A DNA stretch of 64,000 nucleotides, from positions 19,499,180-19,563,179 of the forward strand of contig NC_081141.1 in the NCBI RefSeq assembly GCF_958295425.1, written 5' to 3'. Below are positions 24,901 through 36,200 of the stretch, piece after piece. This DNA comes from Solea solea. Its lineage: Eukaryota > Chordata > Actinopteri > Pleuronectiformes > Soleidae. The notes under the pieces were generated by a model that worked only from the letters and a program-made list of their open reading frames with translations, ran no database searches and was not told the DNA's origin. The translations under genes and the position numbers were made by a program. Each line of letters begins with the position of its first letter. Positions within the stretch are counted from its first letter, which is position 1.

Positions 24901-27519
24901 TTCAGAATCGTGTTGGCCGGAGACGCTGCTGTGGGAAAGTCCAGTTTCCTGCTGCGTCTCTGCAAGAATGAATTCACACCAAGCTCCAGTGCAACTCTGG
25001 GTGAGCTGGATGGATCAAAGACAGCAAATCTGTTCACCTTTAGTCTGTCAGAGTAATACATACTTGCATTTAACCTCCTATTGGCAATATTTCACATAGA
25101 AATAATCATTTAGACTTGTATTGAACCGCTCATAGAGCTGATTGATTAATGGTTGAATGTTTTGTACGTGGTGATATGAGGTCATGCAGTAGGTAAGGTG
25201 AATAAACTGCTTTTGTAAAATGTGACGTCTTTTAAGTCGTCTTTGACTGTGATTCATCCGTGTGATTCTTCAGGAGTGGATTTCCAGATCAAGACACTCG
25301 TCGTAGACGGAGAACCTGTTTTGCTACAGCTGTGGGACACTGCAGGACAGGAAAGGTGTGTTGTATTCATTCATGAATTGATGTCCATGCTGTAAATGGA
25401 CATATTACAGAATTATGGACATTCAGCTGCAAAATGGCTGGTAAACTCACAAAAGATGCCTTTCTTACTGTGAAAGATATGTGTATACAACCTTTTAAGC
25501 TTATTTTTGCATATTATTCTTTATATTTTTTATCTTTTTGAACCTAACTATTTATTCTTCACAAATTATGAGCCGCTGAAAATCGTGCGGAACCCTAAAG
25601 TCACCACAGTCGTTTCAGCTGCCTGTGTCTTGAACCAGTTGTCTTCTTCCTCATCTTAGGTTTCGCAGCATTGCAAAGTCTTATTTCCGCCGGGCGGACG
25701 GCGTGTTGCTGCTGTACGATGTCACCTGTGAAAGAAGCTTTCTAAATGTCAGAGAGTGGGTGGACATGATTGAGGTAACACACTGCTCAAGAAAACAACC
25801 CATCACTAATGACAGCAAAGTGAAGGGGGAAAGTCAGCATTCTGTTTCTTCAGTGTTCGATTTGAGACGCGATAAGAACATGTGCTGTGATGTGTGCATT
25901 TGAAACCAAGTGGTCTTACTTGTTTTTCTCTCTCTACATGCAGCAGATGTGTAAGTGTGGGTTAGAAAAAAGCATTTTGTTCTGCTATTTTATTATGAGC
26001 ATGTTAAAAATGTCTGCATGCTGTACAGTGTGTGTGACTTGTATCATGTGTTGTATGACAGAATCCATCATATACACACTGTGGTGATTATAACAACTAA
26101 TATTTCTTGGCTAGATTATTTAATTTGTCGATATCAGTCCATTTTTTTTGTTTCCATTAGCAGGATGTTTCTTCAGAGGATGTTCCCATCATGCTCGTGG
26201 GTAACAAGTGTGACCTAAGACAAAGTGGAGCCAGCTTTGTTCCGACCAGCTATGGAGAAAAACTGGCCATGGTAGTTACAAATCAACACCTGCTGCCTTG
26301 TTGATGTAAATACAAGTCGTAACATTAACGTTGTTGTAGGGTTAGCATTGATTATTGATTTCCTTCACCCAACAGACATACAACACTCTGTTCTGTGAAA
26401 CCAGTGCCAAAGATGGCTCCAACATCCTTGAGGCTGTGCTGCATCTGGCCAGGTGAGACGCTACAACTGCGTCAGAAAAACAAATACAACTCATTCAGCG
26501 CTTGGTGTGTTTAATGCTAACCAGGTTTCCAATGCAAATTCATGCTTAAAACACTGAAGACACTGTGGAACAGCCAGCAAATGATGAATTCGGAGTAATT
26601 CTGACTAATTCTATTCATGATGTATGCCTCGCTGATACTGCACCCACCCCCAATCCTTCAATACCCAGTTGCAATAAGTGTTTATTCTGTTTTAGTCAAA
26701 CTACTGGACGCAAAGTAGGTGTAGAATTAAATTCTGAAACTTTTCATGGAGGCTTCTAGAAGTTTTCAGCCTTAGTCCAAACATTTGCAGCCATCTTTCT
26801 TTACTCAACAAATTTATTAGACCACCACCCAAAGCTACAGCTGCCCTAAATTAACAAAAAAAATGTTTATGTTTCTGTAATGGTTAATACACCAGTATGA
26901 AGAAGCTCTTTATCCAAAATGACTATTATTGGTGTCCATGAATTTTCAAAAAACATTAAAAAATTGTTATTTACTTGCATTCCTGAAAAGAAAAAAACTA
27001 GTTTTAGTGGTTGAATGTTACGTTTGATTCATTTCTGACTTCTCAGAGAAGCCAAGAATTACCGGCTCAAATTTGGGTATAAAAAGATGAATTCAGTTTG
27101 TTATTTGCCAGATCAATTTTTTAAGTTTGAACAAGTTTTTTGAAAGATTTTGAAAATATTTATGTTTCATTGTTTTTATGATAGGTAGTCAAAGAAATTT
27201 GTATCTAGCTGCTGTGCTTCCTCATGACATTAAACGCATAACTTCCTGTGTGACATGAAAACAAAAATGCAGCAATTCCACAGCTTTAAACATTAACTAT
27301 ATATAAAAAAATCAAAATCTAATTTAAAATTGACTGGAGAGGCCAAAATAGCAGTGTTCTCTTTCAGGGGTATTTGTAACAAGTTTTAAGCTATGTAAAT
27401 CCTTTCCACTCCACAGGCAGGTTAAACAGTATGCTGCTTTAAATCAAAAGAGTCACCATCAGTCGCTGCCCAGCTTGGACGCTCCCAGGAAGAAACCAAA
27501 TTTCTCCTGTTGCACCTGA
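11788..27519 (+). CDS. rasef: RASEF (Rab45): EF-hand, coiled-coil, Rab GTPase, 17 coding exons, 732 aa
   Basis: Large atypical Rab GTPase with Ca2+-binding EF-hands, a self-associating coiled coil and a C-terminal Rab domain, acting on internal membranes. Coding exons: 11788-12149, 17422-17568, 17834-17924, 19162-19257, 20080-20157, 20247-20362, 21839-21907, 22046-22112, 22210-22292, 22604-22919, 23771-23911, 24853-25000, 25274-25355, 25660-25774, 26164-26271, 26376-26452, 27417-27519. They sum to 2199 bases including TGA, with phases continuous throughout. EF-hand loops are at 35-46 and 69-80, the P-loop GDAAVGKS at 545-552, WDTAGQE at 592-598, NKCD at 651-654 and ETSAK at 681-685. The order and many blocks ([39 protein letters not shown]) agree with human RASEF as I remember it, about 740 residues long. 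Translation may start at Met1 or at Met19 (11842), which aligns better with the short mammalian N-terminus. The C-terminus is SCCT, a double Cys for geranylgeranylation but with only one residue after it. Confidence 0.93.
12270..12690. mobile_element. Nested interspersed repeat (copy 2)
   Basis: Matches 3625-4100 in the same orientation, with the inner GGTCTGTATTTATATA element inserted at the same place in the outer element. The outer part ends near TTGTACTTTTACTCAAGTAT. It lies at the start of the large rasef intron. Confidence 0.6.
12705..13000. mobile_element. GATATCGG-type MITE-like repeat, copy 1
   Basis: Contains GTATCGGTACGATACA, ATCCTATATATATCGCATGC and ATGACTCGGCACCAATGTG. These match a second copy in this gene at about 22960-23255, with indels. 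Non-coding and probably a hAT-like non-autonomous element, a class inferred only from its look. Confidence 0.55.
13001..17421. other. rasef: Large rasef intron remainder, no gene seen
   Basis: The intron from 12150 to 17421 separates the EF-hand exon from the coiled-coil exons. Beyond the repeats listed, this part holds an (AAT)n run at about 14683-14711 and AT-rich unique-looking sequence. Open frames at 15807-16073 and 15817-16230 overlap in different frames and show no domain; they are taken as chance. Confidence 0.5.
20558..20700. mobile_element. Short interspersed repeat fragment in a rasef intron
   Basis: TACATTTTATTTATATAGTG begins a stretch like the 3' part of short fish elements. 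The two short open frames that overlap here have no domain. Low-information call. Confidence 0.25.
21165..21216. repeat. (AGAGAC)n low-complexity repeat
   Basis: Purine-rich AGAGAC/AGAG repeat in the intron before 21839. A poly-A run of about 20 follows at 21380-21400 and a short (CTGAA)n at about 21435-21450. Confidence 0.8.
21922..21977. repeat. (CA)n microsatellite filling a short rasef intron
   Basis: About 28 CA units in the 138-base intron 21908-22045, starting 14 bases after the donor. It makes up some 40 percent of that intron. Confidence 0.95.
22604..23911 (+). other. rasef: rasef linker exons between coiled coil and Rab domain
   Basis: Exons 22604-22919 and 23771-23911 encode a Ser- and Glu-rich, probably disordered linker. 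Conserved-looking blocks are [16 protein letters not shown] and GYDSE; human RASEF has closely similar words. A Glu run ([14 protein letters not shown]) from a GAG repeat at about 22820-22840 appears to be a local expansion. Confidence 0.8.
22960..23255. mobile_element. GATATCGG-type MITE-like repeat, copy 2
   Basis: Shares AATCCTATATATCGCATGCT, GGGAATTATGTCTTTGGAAT and GTTAACAGCTTTATA-like words with 12705-13000, in the same orientation. Located 40 bases after the donor of the linker exon. Confidence 0.55.
24496..24632. other. rasef: Intronic cluster of interlocking inverted repeats
   Basis: CAGACAGCAGGGG occurs at 24496-24508 and again at 24618-24630, and its exact complement CCCCTGCTGTCTG lies at 24519-24531, so the middle arm can pair with either. 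Between them are CCTCGTCT (24535-24542) against AGACGAGG (24562-24569) and CACCTTGTC (24545-24553) against GACAAGGTG (24608-24616). It lies about 220 bases before the exon that carries the P-loop. It may be a transposon relic or a structured intron element. Confidence 0.6.
24853..27519 (+). other. rasef: rasef Rab GTPase domain exons and prenylated tail
   Basis: Six exons encode residues 523-732. All nucleotide-binding motifs are intact: GDAAVGKS (phosphate), a Thr in the switch I region (SATLGVDFQ), WDTAGQER (switch II), NKCD (guanine) and ETSAK. The glycine codon in ATLG is split across the 25000/25274 junction. The tail after ETSAK is short and ends KKPNFSCCT. Confidence 0.92.
26453..27416. 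other. rasef: Last rasef intron, no gene seen
   Basis: AT-rich sequence with no repeat pattern or coding exon that I can support. A 64-codon frame at 26565-26759 has no recognisable domain. Confidence 0.5.
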
Positions 27520-28095
27520 TCAAACTCATCATTTCTGGACATGTGACTTAATGTGAACTCAGTGAATGTGGAACAAGGATAACAAACTAAACCGAAATGA
27601 GACATGATATCTGCAACGGGAGCAAATCATCGTCGCCATGGTTCTCCACAACTATTTTATGAACGGCTGGAAGTGAGCAAGTTTTTTTTTCTTATTCAGG
27701 GTTTTTTTTTTTTTAAATAATAATGTACTCAATTTCTCTATATGTTCCATAGTTTTTGAATTTCAATCTTTGTCAGTATGAACTTTCTTACTCATCACGT
27801 ATGATGTTTTCACACACACTCGCACAAGTTCCTTCCAACAACATGTGATAGTAAAGAAGAATGTGTTCGCCCTGTTTCCTCTGTGAAGACATGCACGTTT
27901 GAAGAAACGGCGACTCTGTGTTGGCTTGAATATGAGTGTGAATGGTTGTTTGTCTCTGTAAATGTCTGCTGTGTGATACACCGATGACCTGTCCAGGATT
28001 TAACCTGCATCTGTCATCCGCGTAACACAAATATTAACGCAAGTGATATGTATTGACTGCTGATGTGGGGACACTGAGAATTGTGTGAGAACGTA

Positions 28096-28240
28096 AAGGT
28101 CCAGTGTGTAAGAATTAGTGAGAAGAATGCAGTTCTTCTTTCTCTTAGTAACGCTTTTCTTCAAAATGTGAAAAAGCATTTTTCCACTATACAGTTCTAG
28201 CACAACTCGGCTTGGTTCTACTCTGATTGTTAATGTTAAT
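28096..28240. mobile_element. Interspersed repeat fragment downstream of rasef
   Basis: Starts with AAAGGTCCAGTGTGTAAGAA, the same kind of start as the element at 5148, and runs into TTTCCACTATACAGTTCTAG and GGTTCTACTCTG, which look like a second short fish element. Non-coding. Confidence 0.4.
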
Positions 28241-28982
28241 CTCCACCATTTAGCAAGAAACTTTGTGTAATGTCAACATTTAACAAAGGAGTCTGGTCAA
28301 TTTAACATTAGCCGAATCACAACCCGTTCAGCTGTATTATAATTCAGTGACTGTGCAGGAAGCGCTGAACTAATCTTGTTAATTAACTGTTTCTAATGAT
28401 TCAGTACACCGAAAACAACTTCTTTAATTGTCACTAGTTTGTGTGTTTGTGTCGGGTATAAAACAACGTCACGGCAGATTCACTCAGCCGTGCTATGATG
28501 ACCCCGGAAAACGACATGCCTGGTACCCAAACCCATGTAGAATCGAGCTGTGCCAAGTCGCGCATGACTGTATAGGGGAAAAGCACCATAAGCACCATGG
28601 CGGCCTCCATAAAGCAAGGCCCTTGCCCATAGTACATGCACAATGCTTATTCTGTAAGGCCTTTGCGCAACAAACAACACACAATTGGGAATGATTTAGA
28701 GGCAAATTTCAACGCACCCTCTCTATTCACACATATAATATGATAGATTAAAACTTATAGTAAATTATTTGGAAGAGAAAATATTTGCATAATTGGAAGA
28801 AATCTGCTTCTAGTGAGGTTGAGCTGGTTCTCAGTCATTTTACAGAGTAAAAATAATAACCTGATTATAGCCACAGCTAAAGACGAGAGGATAGCATGGT
28901 TGGTTTAGTCGCTGTTCTTTTAAGTAAAATTCTGACTCTGATGTGAAAGGATACACACGTTTAAAAAAAACATGACCGTGCG

Positions 28983-28988
28983 AATAAA
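28983..28988 (+). terminator. rasef: Candidate rasef polyadenylation signal
   Basis: AATAAA lies 1.46 kb after the stop, the first perfect hexamer found downstream. A second one is at 29908-29913. Which one is used, or whether a variant signal such as AATAAT near 27716 is used, cannot be told from sequence. Confidence 0.35.
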
Positions 28989-30269
28989 GCTCTGCTGTGC
29001 AGAGGCAATGAGACTACAAACGCCCAAACGAAATGTGATTATACATATACACACAAACATACATTTAGGCAGTATATTCAGTTACACATTGGATCTTTAA
29101 AGACAGAAAAGCTCCCCTTGTCTTTGTTCTCACTGTATGTGATTTTTACATTACATTACTTTTGGTTCATCCCATCATCTTTATTATATTACCCACAGTG
29201 TTATGTTTCTCTTCATTTAACTTCCCACTGAGGACGACTTTGTTACAGATTTTATATTTTTCAGATTTGCACAAATGCTTTAAAATAATATATGAGTTAT
29301 GAAAATAAGTAAAGCCGAAGGTGTCAAAGCCCGTTTGTTTTATCCCTCTGACATAGTTGCTATCTGTAATCTGTTTAAATGTGTGCATCTGAGCTTGGTA
29401 AAGTGTCACAACTGATATTATAGTCCGTCTTATTCTTGTTATTACATAATAATAATGCCATAATATCAAGCTGCTGAAGGACGATTCTCGTCAGAAACCA
29501 GTCCTCCCAAACTTTTATGACAGTCTGAATTGATGATCTGTGGCTGTCAGTTTATTCTTCCTCAACTTCCTAACAACAAACACATGGTAGAATAATCTAA
29601 AATTCAGATTTTGACTTGATGCAGAGAGGTACGGAGATACAAAAACAAAGGAAAAAGGTTTTGTCACCAACGTAGTGGTTGGTGAAACATTTAAGAGATA
29701 AACTGTAAAGACTTTAGCCTCATTATGACACTTTATAAAATCTAGTTAATGTGAAGTTTACTTCAGTCTCCAGATGCTACGTATAGATCACATAATGTGT
29801 TTGTAATGTTGTCTTTCACTGTTAGACTGTGTCTGCAGGTAAAAATCAAACACTGTGGTTGTGCATATAGCAGGGAACCTGATGCTCTGCTATTTATTTC
29901 CACCTAGAATAAACTTCTTTTTTTATAAATGCCTTTGCTTATACTTCATAATCCATGCGACTGCAATGTCATTACTTGGTATTTAAGTTTTTCTTTTGTC
30001 TTAAAGAATATAGAGTGAATGCCTCATCGCCAAAAGACTGGTTCCACACAGAAGAAATATCTATAAAAAAATCTTAATCAGATATTCTTTTCAACTTAAT
30101 TCATTGTTAACATTTGACACATTTCCCAAGTGAAGGTTGATAAACTAACTTATCACATATAAATATTTTTGAAAGCCACTTTAACCTGTTCTGCGACCAG
30201 GGTCGTCATGAAATCATGTCTTAACTATTATAAACACAGACTTGCTGCATATCCACAGAAAGGTCAGAG

Positions 30270-33200
30270 GAGTCATCCAAAATGTGACAAAAAATCATAG
30301 TATAGTATGTCGTCCAAAATCACTCAAAAAAGTCATAGGTTAGTATCTCATCCAAAATGTGACAAAAAAGTCATAGGTTAGTATGTCGTCCAAAATGTGA
30401 CAAAAAAGTCATAGGTTAGTATGTCGTCCAAAATGTGACAAAAATGTCATAGGTTAGTATGTCGTCCAAAATCACTCGAAAAAGTCATAGTATAGTATGT
30501 CGTCCAGAATCACTCAAAAAAGTCGTAAGTTAGTATGTCGTCCAAAATGTGACAAAAAAGTCATAGGTTAGTATGTCGTCCAAAATGTGACAAAAAAGTC
30601 ATACTTTCGTATGTCGTTCAAAATGTGACAAAAAAGTCATAGGTTAGTATGTCGTCCAAAATCACTCAAAAAGTCATAGGTTAAGATGTCGTCCAAAATG
30701 TGACAAAAAAGTCATACTTTCGTATGTCGTCCAAAATGTGACAAAAAAGTCATAGGTTAGTATGTCGTCCAAAATGTGACAAAAAAGTCATAGGTTAGTA
30801 TGTCGTCCAAAATGTGACAAAAAAGTCATAGGTTAGTATGTCATCCAAAATGTGACAAAAAAGTCATACTTCAGTATGTCGTCCAAAATCACTCAAAAAA
30901 GTCATAGGTTAGTATGTCGTCCAAAATGTGACAAAAAAGTCATAGGTTAGTATGTCGTCCAAAATAACTCAAAAAAGTCATAGGTTAGTATGTCGTCCAA
31001 AATGTGACAAAAATGTGACAAAAAAGCCATAGGTTAGTATGTCGTCCAAAATGTGACAAAAAAGTCATACTTTCGTATGTCGTCCAAAATGTGACAAAAA
31101 AGTCATAGGTTAGTATGTCGTCCAAAATCACTCAAAAAGTCATAGATTAAGATGTCGTCCAAAATGTGAAAAAAAAAGTCATACTTTCGTATGTCGTCCA
31201 AAATGTGACAAAAAATTCATAGGTTAGTATGTCGTCCAAAATGTGACAAAAAAGTCATAGGTTAGTATGTCGTCCAAAATCACTCAAAAAAGTCATAGGT
31301 TAGTATGTCGTCCAAAATGTGACAAAAAAGTCATAGTATAGTATGTCGTCCAGAATCACTCAAAAAAGTCATAGGTTAGTATGTCGTCCAAAATGTGACA
31401 AAGAAGTCATAGGTTAGTATGTCGTCCAAAATGTGACAAAAAAGTCATAGGTTAGTATGTCGTCCAAAATGTGACAAAAAAGTCATAGGTTAGTATGTCG
31501 TCCAAAATGTGACAAAAAAGTCATACTTTCGTATGTCGTCCAAAATGTGACAAAAAAGTCATAGGTTAGTATGTCGTCCAAAATGTGACAAAAAAGTCAT
31601 AGGTTAGTATTTCATCCAAAATCACTCAAAAAAGTCATAGGTTAGTATGTCGTCCAAAATGTGACAAAGAAGTCATAGGTTAGTATGTCGTCCAAAATGT
31701 GACAAAAAAGTCATAGGTTAGTATGTCGTCCAAAATGTGACAAAAAAGTCATACTTTCGTATGTTGTCCAAAATGTGACAAAAAAGTCATACTTTTGTAT
31801 GTCGTCCAAAATGTGACAAAAAAGTCATAGGTTAGTATGTCGTCCAAAATGTGACAAAAAAGTCATAGGTTAGTATGTCGTCCAAAATGTGACAAAAAAG
31901 TCATATGTTAGTATGTCGTCCAAAATCACTCAAAAAAGTCATAGGTTAGTATGTCGTCCAAAATGTGACAAAAAAGTCATATGTTAGTATGTCGTCCAAA
32001 ATCACTCAAAAAAGTCATAGGTTAGTATGTCGTCCAAAATGTGACAAAAAAGTCATACTTTCGTATGTCGTCCAATATCACTCAAAAAAGTCATAGGTTA
32101 GTATGTCGTCCAAAATGCGCCAAAAAAGTCATACTTTCGTATGTCGTCCAAAATGTGACAGAAAAGTCATAGGTTAGTATGTCGTCCAAAATGTGACAAA
32201 AAAGTCATAGGTTAGTATGTCGTCCAAAATGTGACAAAGAAGTCATAGGTTAGTATGTCGTCCAAAATGTGACACAAATGTCATAGGTAAGTATGTCGTC
32301 CAAAATGTGACAAAAACGTCATAGGTTAGTATGTCATCCAAAATTTGACAAAAAAGTCATACTTTCGTATGTCGTCCAAAATGTGACAAAAACGTCATAG
32401 GTTAGTATGTCATCCAAAATTTGACAAAAAAGTCATACTTTCGTATGTCGTCCAAAATGTGACAAAAAGTCATAGGTTAGTATGTCGTCCAAAATGTGAC
32501 AAAAAAGTCATACTTTCGTATGTCGTCCAAAATGTGACAAAAAAGTCATAGGTTGGTATGTCGTCCAAAATGTGACAAAAAAGTCATAGGTTAGTATGTC
32601 GTCCAAAATGTGACAAAAAAGTCATACTTTAGTATGTCGTCCAAAATCACTCAAAAAAGTCATAGGTTAGTATGTCGTCCAAAATGTGACAAAAAAGTCA
32701 TAGGTTAGTATGTCGTCCAAAATAACTCAAAAAAGTCATACTTTAGTTTGTCGTCCAAAATCACTCAAAAAAGTCATAGGTTAGTATGTCGTCCAAAATG
32801 TGACAAAAAAGTCATAGGTTAGTATGTCGTCCAAAGTCACTCAAAAAAGTCATAGGTTAGTATGTCGTCCAAAATGTGACAAAAAAGCCATAGGTTAGTA
32901 TGTCGTCCAAAATGTGACAAAAAAGTCATACTTTCGTATGTCGTTCAAAATGTGACAAAAAAGTCATAGGTTAGTATGTCGTCCAAAATCACTCAAAAAG
33001 TCATAGGTTAAGATGTCGTCCAAAATGTGACAAAAAAGTCATACTTTCGTATGTCGTCCAAAATGTGACAAAAAAGTCATAGGTTAGTATGTCGTCCAAA
33101 ATGTGACAAAAAAGTCATAGGTTAGTATGTCGTCCAAAATGTGACAAAAAAGTCATAGGTTAGTATGTCATCCAAAATGTGACAAAAAAGTCATACTTCA

Positions 33201-36200
33201 GTATGTCGTCCAAAATCACTCAAAAAAGTCATAGGTTAGTATGTCGTCCAAAATGTGACAAAAAAGTCATAGGTTAGTATGTCGTCCAAAATAACTCAAA
33301 AAAGTCATAGGTTAGTATGTCGTCCAAAATGTGACAAAAAAGCCATAGGTTAGTATGTCGTCCAAAATGTGACAAAAAAGTCATACTTTCGTATGTCGTC
33401 CAAAATGTGACAAAAAAGTCATAGGTTAGTATGTCGTCCAAAATCACTCAAAAAGTCATAGATTAAGATGTCGTCCAAAATGTGAAAAAAAAAGTCATAC
33501 TTTCGTATGTCGTCCAAAATGTGACAAAAAATTCATAGGTTAGTATGTCGTCCAAAATGTGACAAAAAAGTCATAGGTTAGTATGTCGTCCAAAATCACT
33601 CAAAAAAGTCATAGGTTAGTATGTCGTCCAAAATGTGACAAAAAAGTCATAGTATAGTATGTCGTCCAGAATCACTCAAAAAAGTCATAGGTTAGTATGT
33701 CGTCCAAAATGTGACAAAGAAGTCATAGGTTAGTATGTCGTCCAAAATGTGACAAAAAAGTCATAGGTTAGTATGTCGTCCAAAATGTGACAAAAAAGTC
33801 ATAGGTTAGTATGTCGTCCAAAATGTGACAAAAAAGTCATACTTTCGTATGTCGTCCAAAATGTGACAAAAAAGTCATAGGTTAGTATGTCGTCCAAAAT
33901 GTGACAAAAAAGTCATAGGTTAGTATTTCATCCAAAATCACTCAAAAAAGTCATAGGTTAGTATGTCGTCCAAAATGTGACAAAGAAGTCATAGGTTAGT
34001 ATGTCGTCCAAAATGTGACAAAAAAGTCATAGGTTAGTATGTCGTCCAAAATGTGACAAAAAAGTCATACTTTCGTATGTCGTCCAAAATGTGACAAAAA
34101 AGTCATAGGTTAGTATGTCGTCCAAAATGTGACAAAAAAGTCATAGGTTAGTATGTCGTCCAAAATGTGACAAAAAAGTCATACTTTAGTATGTCGTCCA
34201 AAATCACTCAAAAAAGTCATAGGTTAGTATGTCGTCCAAAATGTGACAAAAAAGTCATAGGTTAGTATGTCGTCCAAAATAACTCAAAAAAGTCATACTT
34301 TAGTTTGTCGTCCAAAATCACTCAAAAAAGTCATAGGTTAGTATGTCGTCCAAAATGTGACAAAAAAGTCATAGGTTAGTATGTCGTCCAAAGTCACTCA
34401 AAAAAGTCATAGGTTAGTATGTCGTCCAAAATGTGACAAAAAAGCCATAGGTTAGTATGTCGTCCAAAATGTGACAAAAAAGTTATACTTTCGTATGTCG
34501 TCCAAAATGTGACAAAAAAGTCATAGATTAAGATGTCGTCCAAAATGTGACAAAAAAAGTCATACTTTCGTATGTCGTCCAAAATGTGACAAAAAATTCA
34601 TAGGTTAGTATGTCGTCCAAAATGTGACAAAAAAGTCATAGGTTAGTATGTCGTCCAAAATCACTCAAAAAAGTCATAGGTTAGTATGTCGTCCAAAATG
34701 TGACAAAAAAGTCATAGTATAGTATGTCGTCCAGAATCACTCAAAAAAGTCATAGGTTAGTATGTCGTCCAAAATGTGACAAAGAAGTCATAGGTTAGTA
34801 TGTCGTCCAAAATGTGACAAAAAAGTCATAGTATAGTATGTCGTCCAGAATCACTCAAAAAAGTCATAGGTTAGTATGTCGTCCAAAATGTGACAAAGAA
34901 GTCATAGGTTAGTATGTCGTCCAAAATGTGACAAAAAAGTCATAGGTTAGTATGTCGTCCAAAATGTGACAAAAAAGTCATAGGTTAGTATGTCGTCCAA
35001 AATGTGACAAAAAAGTCATACTTTCGTATGTTGTCCAAAATGTGACAAAAAAGTCATAGGTTAGTATGTCGTCCAAAATCACTCAAAAAAGTCATAGGTT
35101 AAGATGTCGTCCAAAATGTGACAAAAAAGTCATACTTTCGTATGTCGTCCAAAATGTGACAAAAAAGTCATAGGTTAGTATGTCGTCCAAAATGTGACAA
35201 AAAAGTCATAGGTTAGTATGTCGTCCAAAATGTGACAAAAAAGTCATAGGTTAGTATGTCATCCAAAATGTGACAAAAAAGTCATACTTCAGTATGTCGT
35301 CCAAAATCACTCAAAAAAGTCATAGGTTAGTATGTCGTCCAAAATGTGACAAAAAAGTCATAGGTTAGTATGTCGTCCAAAATAACTCAAAAAAGTCATA
35401 GGTTAGTATGTCGTCCAAAATGTGACAAAAAAGCCATAGGTTAGTATGTCGTCCAAAATGTGACAAAAAAGTCATACTTTCGTATGTCGTCCAAAATGTG
35501 ACAAAAAAGTCATAGGTTAGTATGTCGTCCAAAATCACTCAAAAAGTCATAGATTAAGATGTCGTCCAAAATGTGAAAAAAAAAGTCATACTTTCGTATG
35601 TCGTCCAAAATGTGACAAAAAATTCATAGGTTAGTATGTCGTCCAAAATGTGACAAAAAAGTCATAGGTTAGTATGTCGTCCAAAATCACTCAAAAAAGT
35701 CATAGGTTAGTATGTCGTCCAAAATGTGACAAAAAAGTCATAGTATAGTATGTCGTCCAGAATCACTCAAAAAAGTCATAGGTTAGTATGTCGTCCAAAA
35801 TGTGACAAAGAAGTCATAGGTTAGTATGTCGTCCAAAATGTGACAAAAAAGTCATAGGTTAGTATGTCGTCCAAAATCACTCAAAAAAGTCATAGGTTAG
35901 TATGTCGTCCAAAATGTGACAAAAAAGTCATAGTATAGTATGTCGTCCAGAATCACTCAAAAAAGTCATAGGTTAGTATGTCGTCCAAAATGTGACAAAG
36001 AAGTCATAGGTTAGTATGTCGTCCAAAATGTGACAAAAAAGTCATAGTATAGTATGTCGTCCAGAATCACTCAAAAAAGTCATAGGTTAGTATGTCGTCC
36101 AAAATGTGACAAAGAAGTCATAGGTTAGTATGTCGTCCAAAATGTGACAAAAAAGTCATAGGTTAGTATGTCGTCCAAAATGTGACAAAAAAGTCATAGG

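Larger units (their letters stand above)
27520..30269. other. rasef 3' flank and spacer before the satellite
   Basis: Contains the rasef 3' UTR. An 88-codon plus-strand frame (28428-28694) overlaps several minus-strand frames in a locally more GC-rich stretch. It shows no recognised domain, and I do not call it a gene. The rest is AT-rich sequence without recognised features. Confidence 0.45.

Noticed and set aside
28428..28705. Overlapping open frames on both strands (66-88 codons)
   Set aside because: No domain, no splice partner and several frames open at once in a locally GC-richer stretch; treated as unrecognised spacer.
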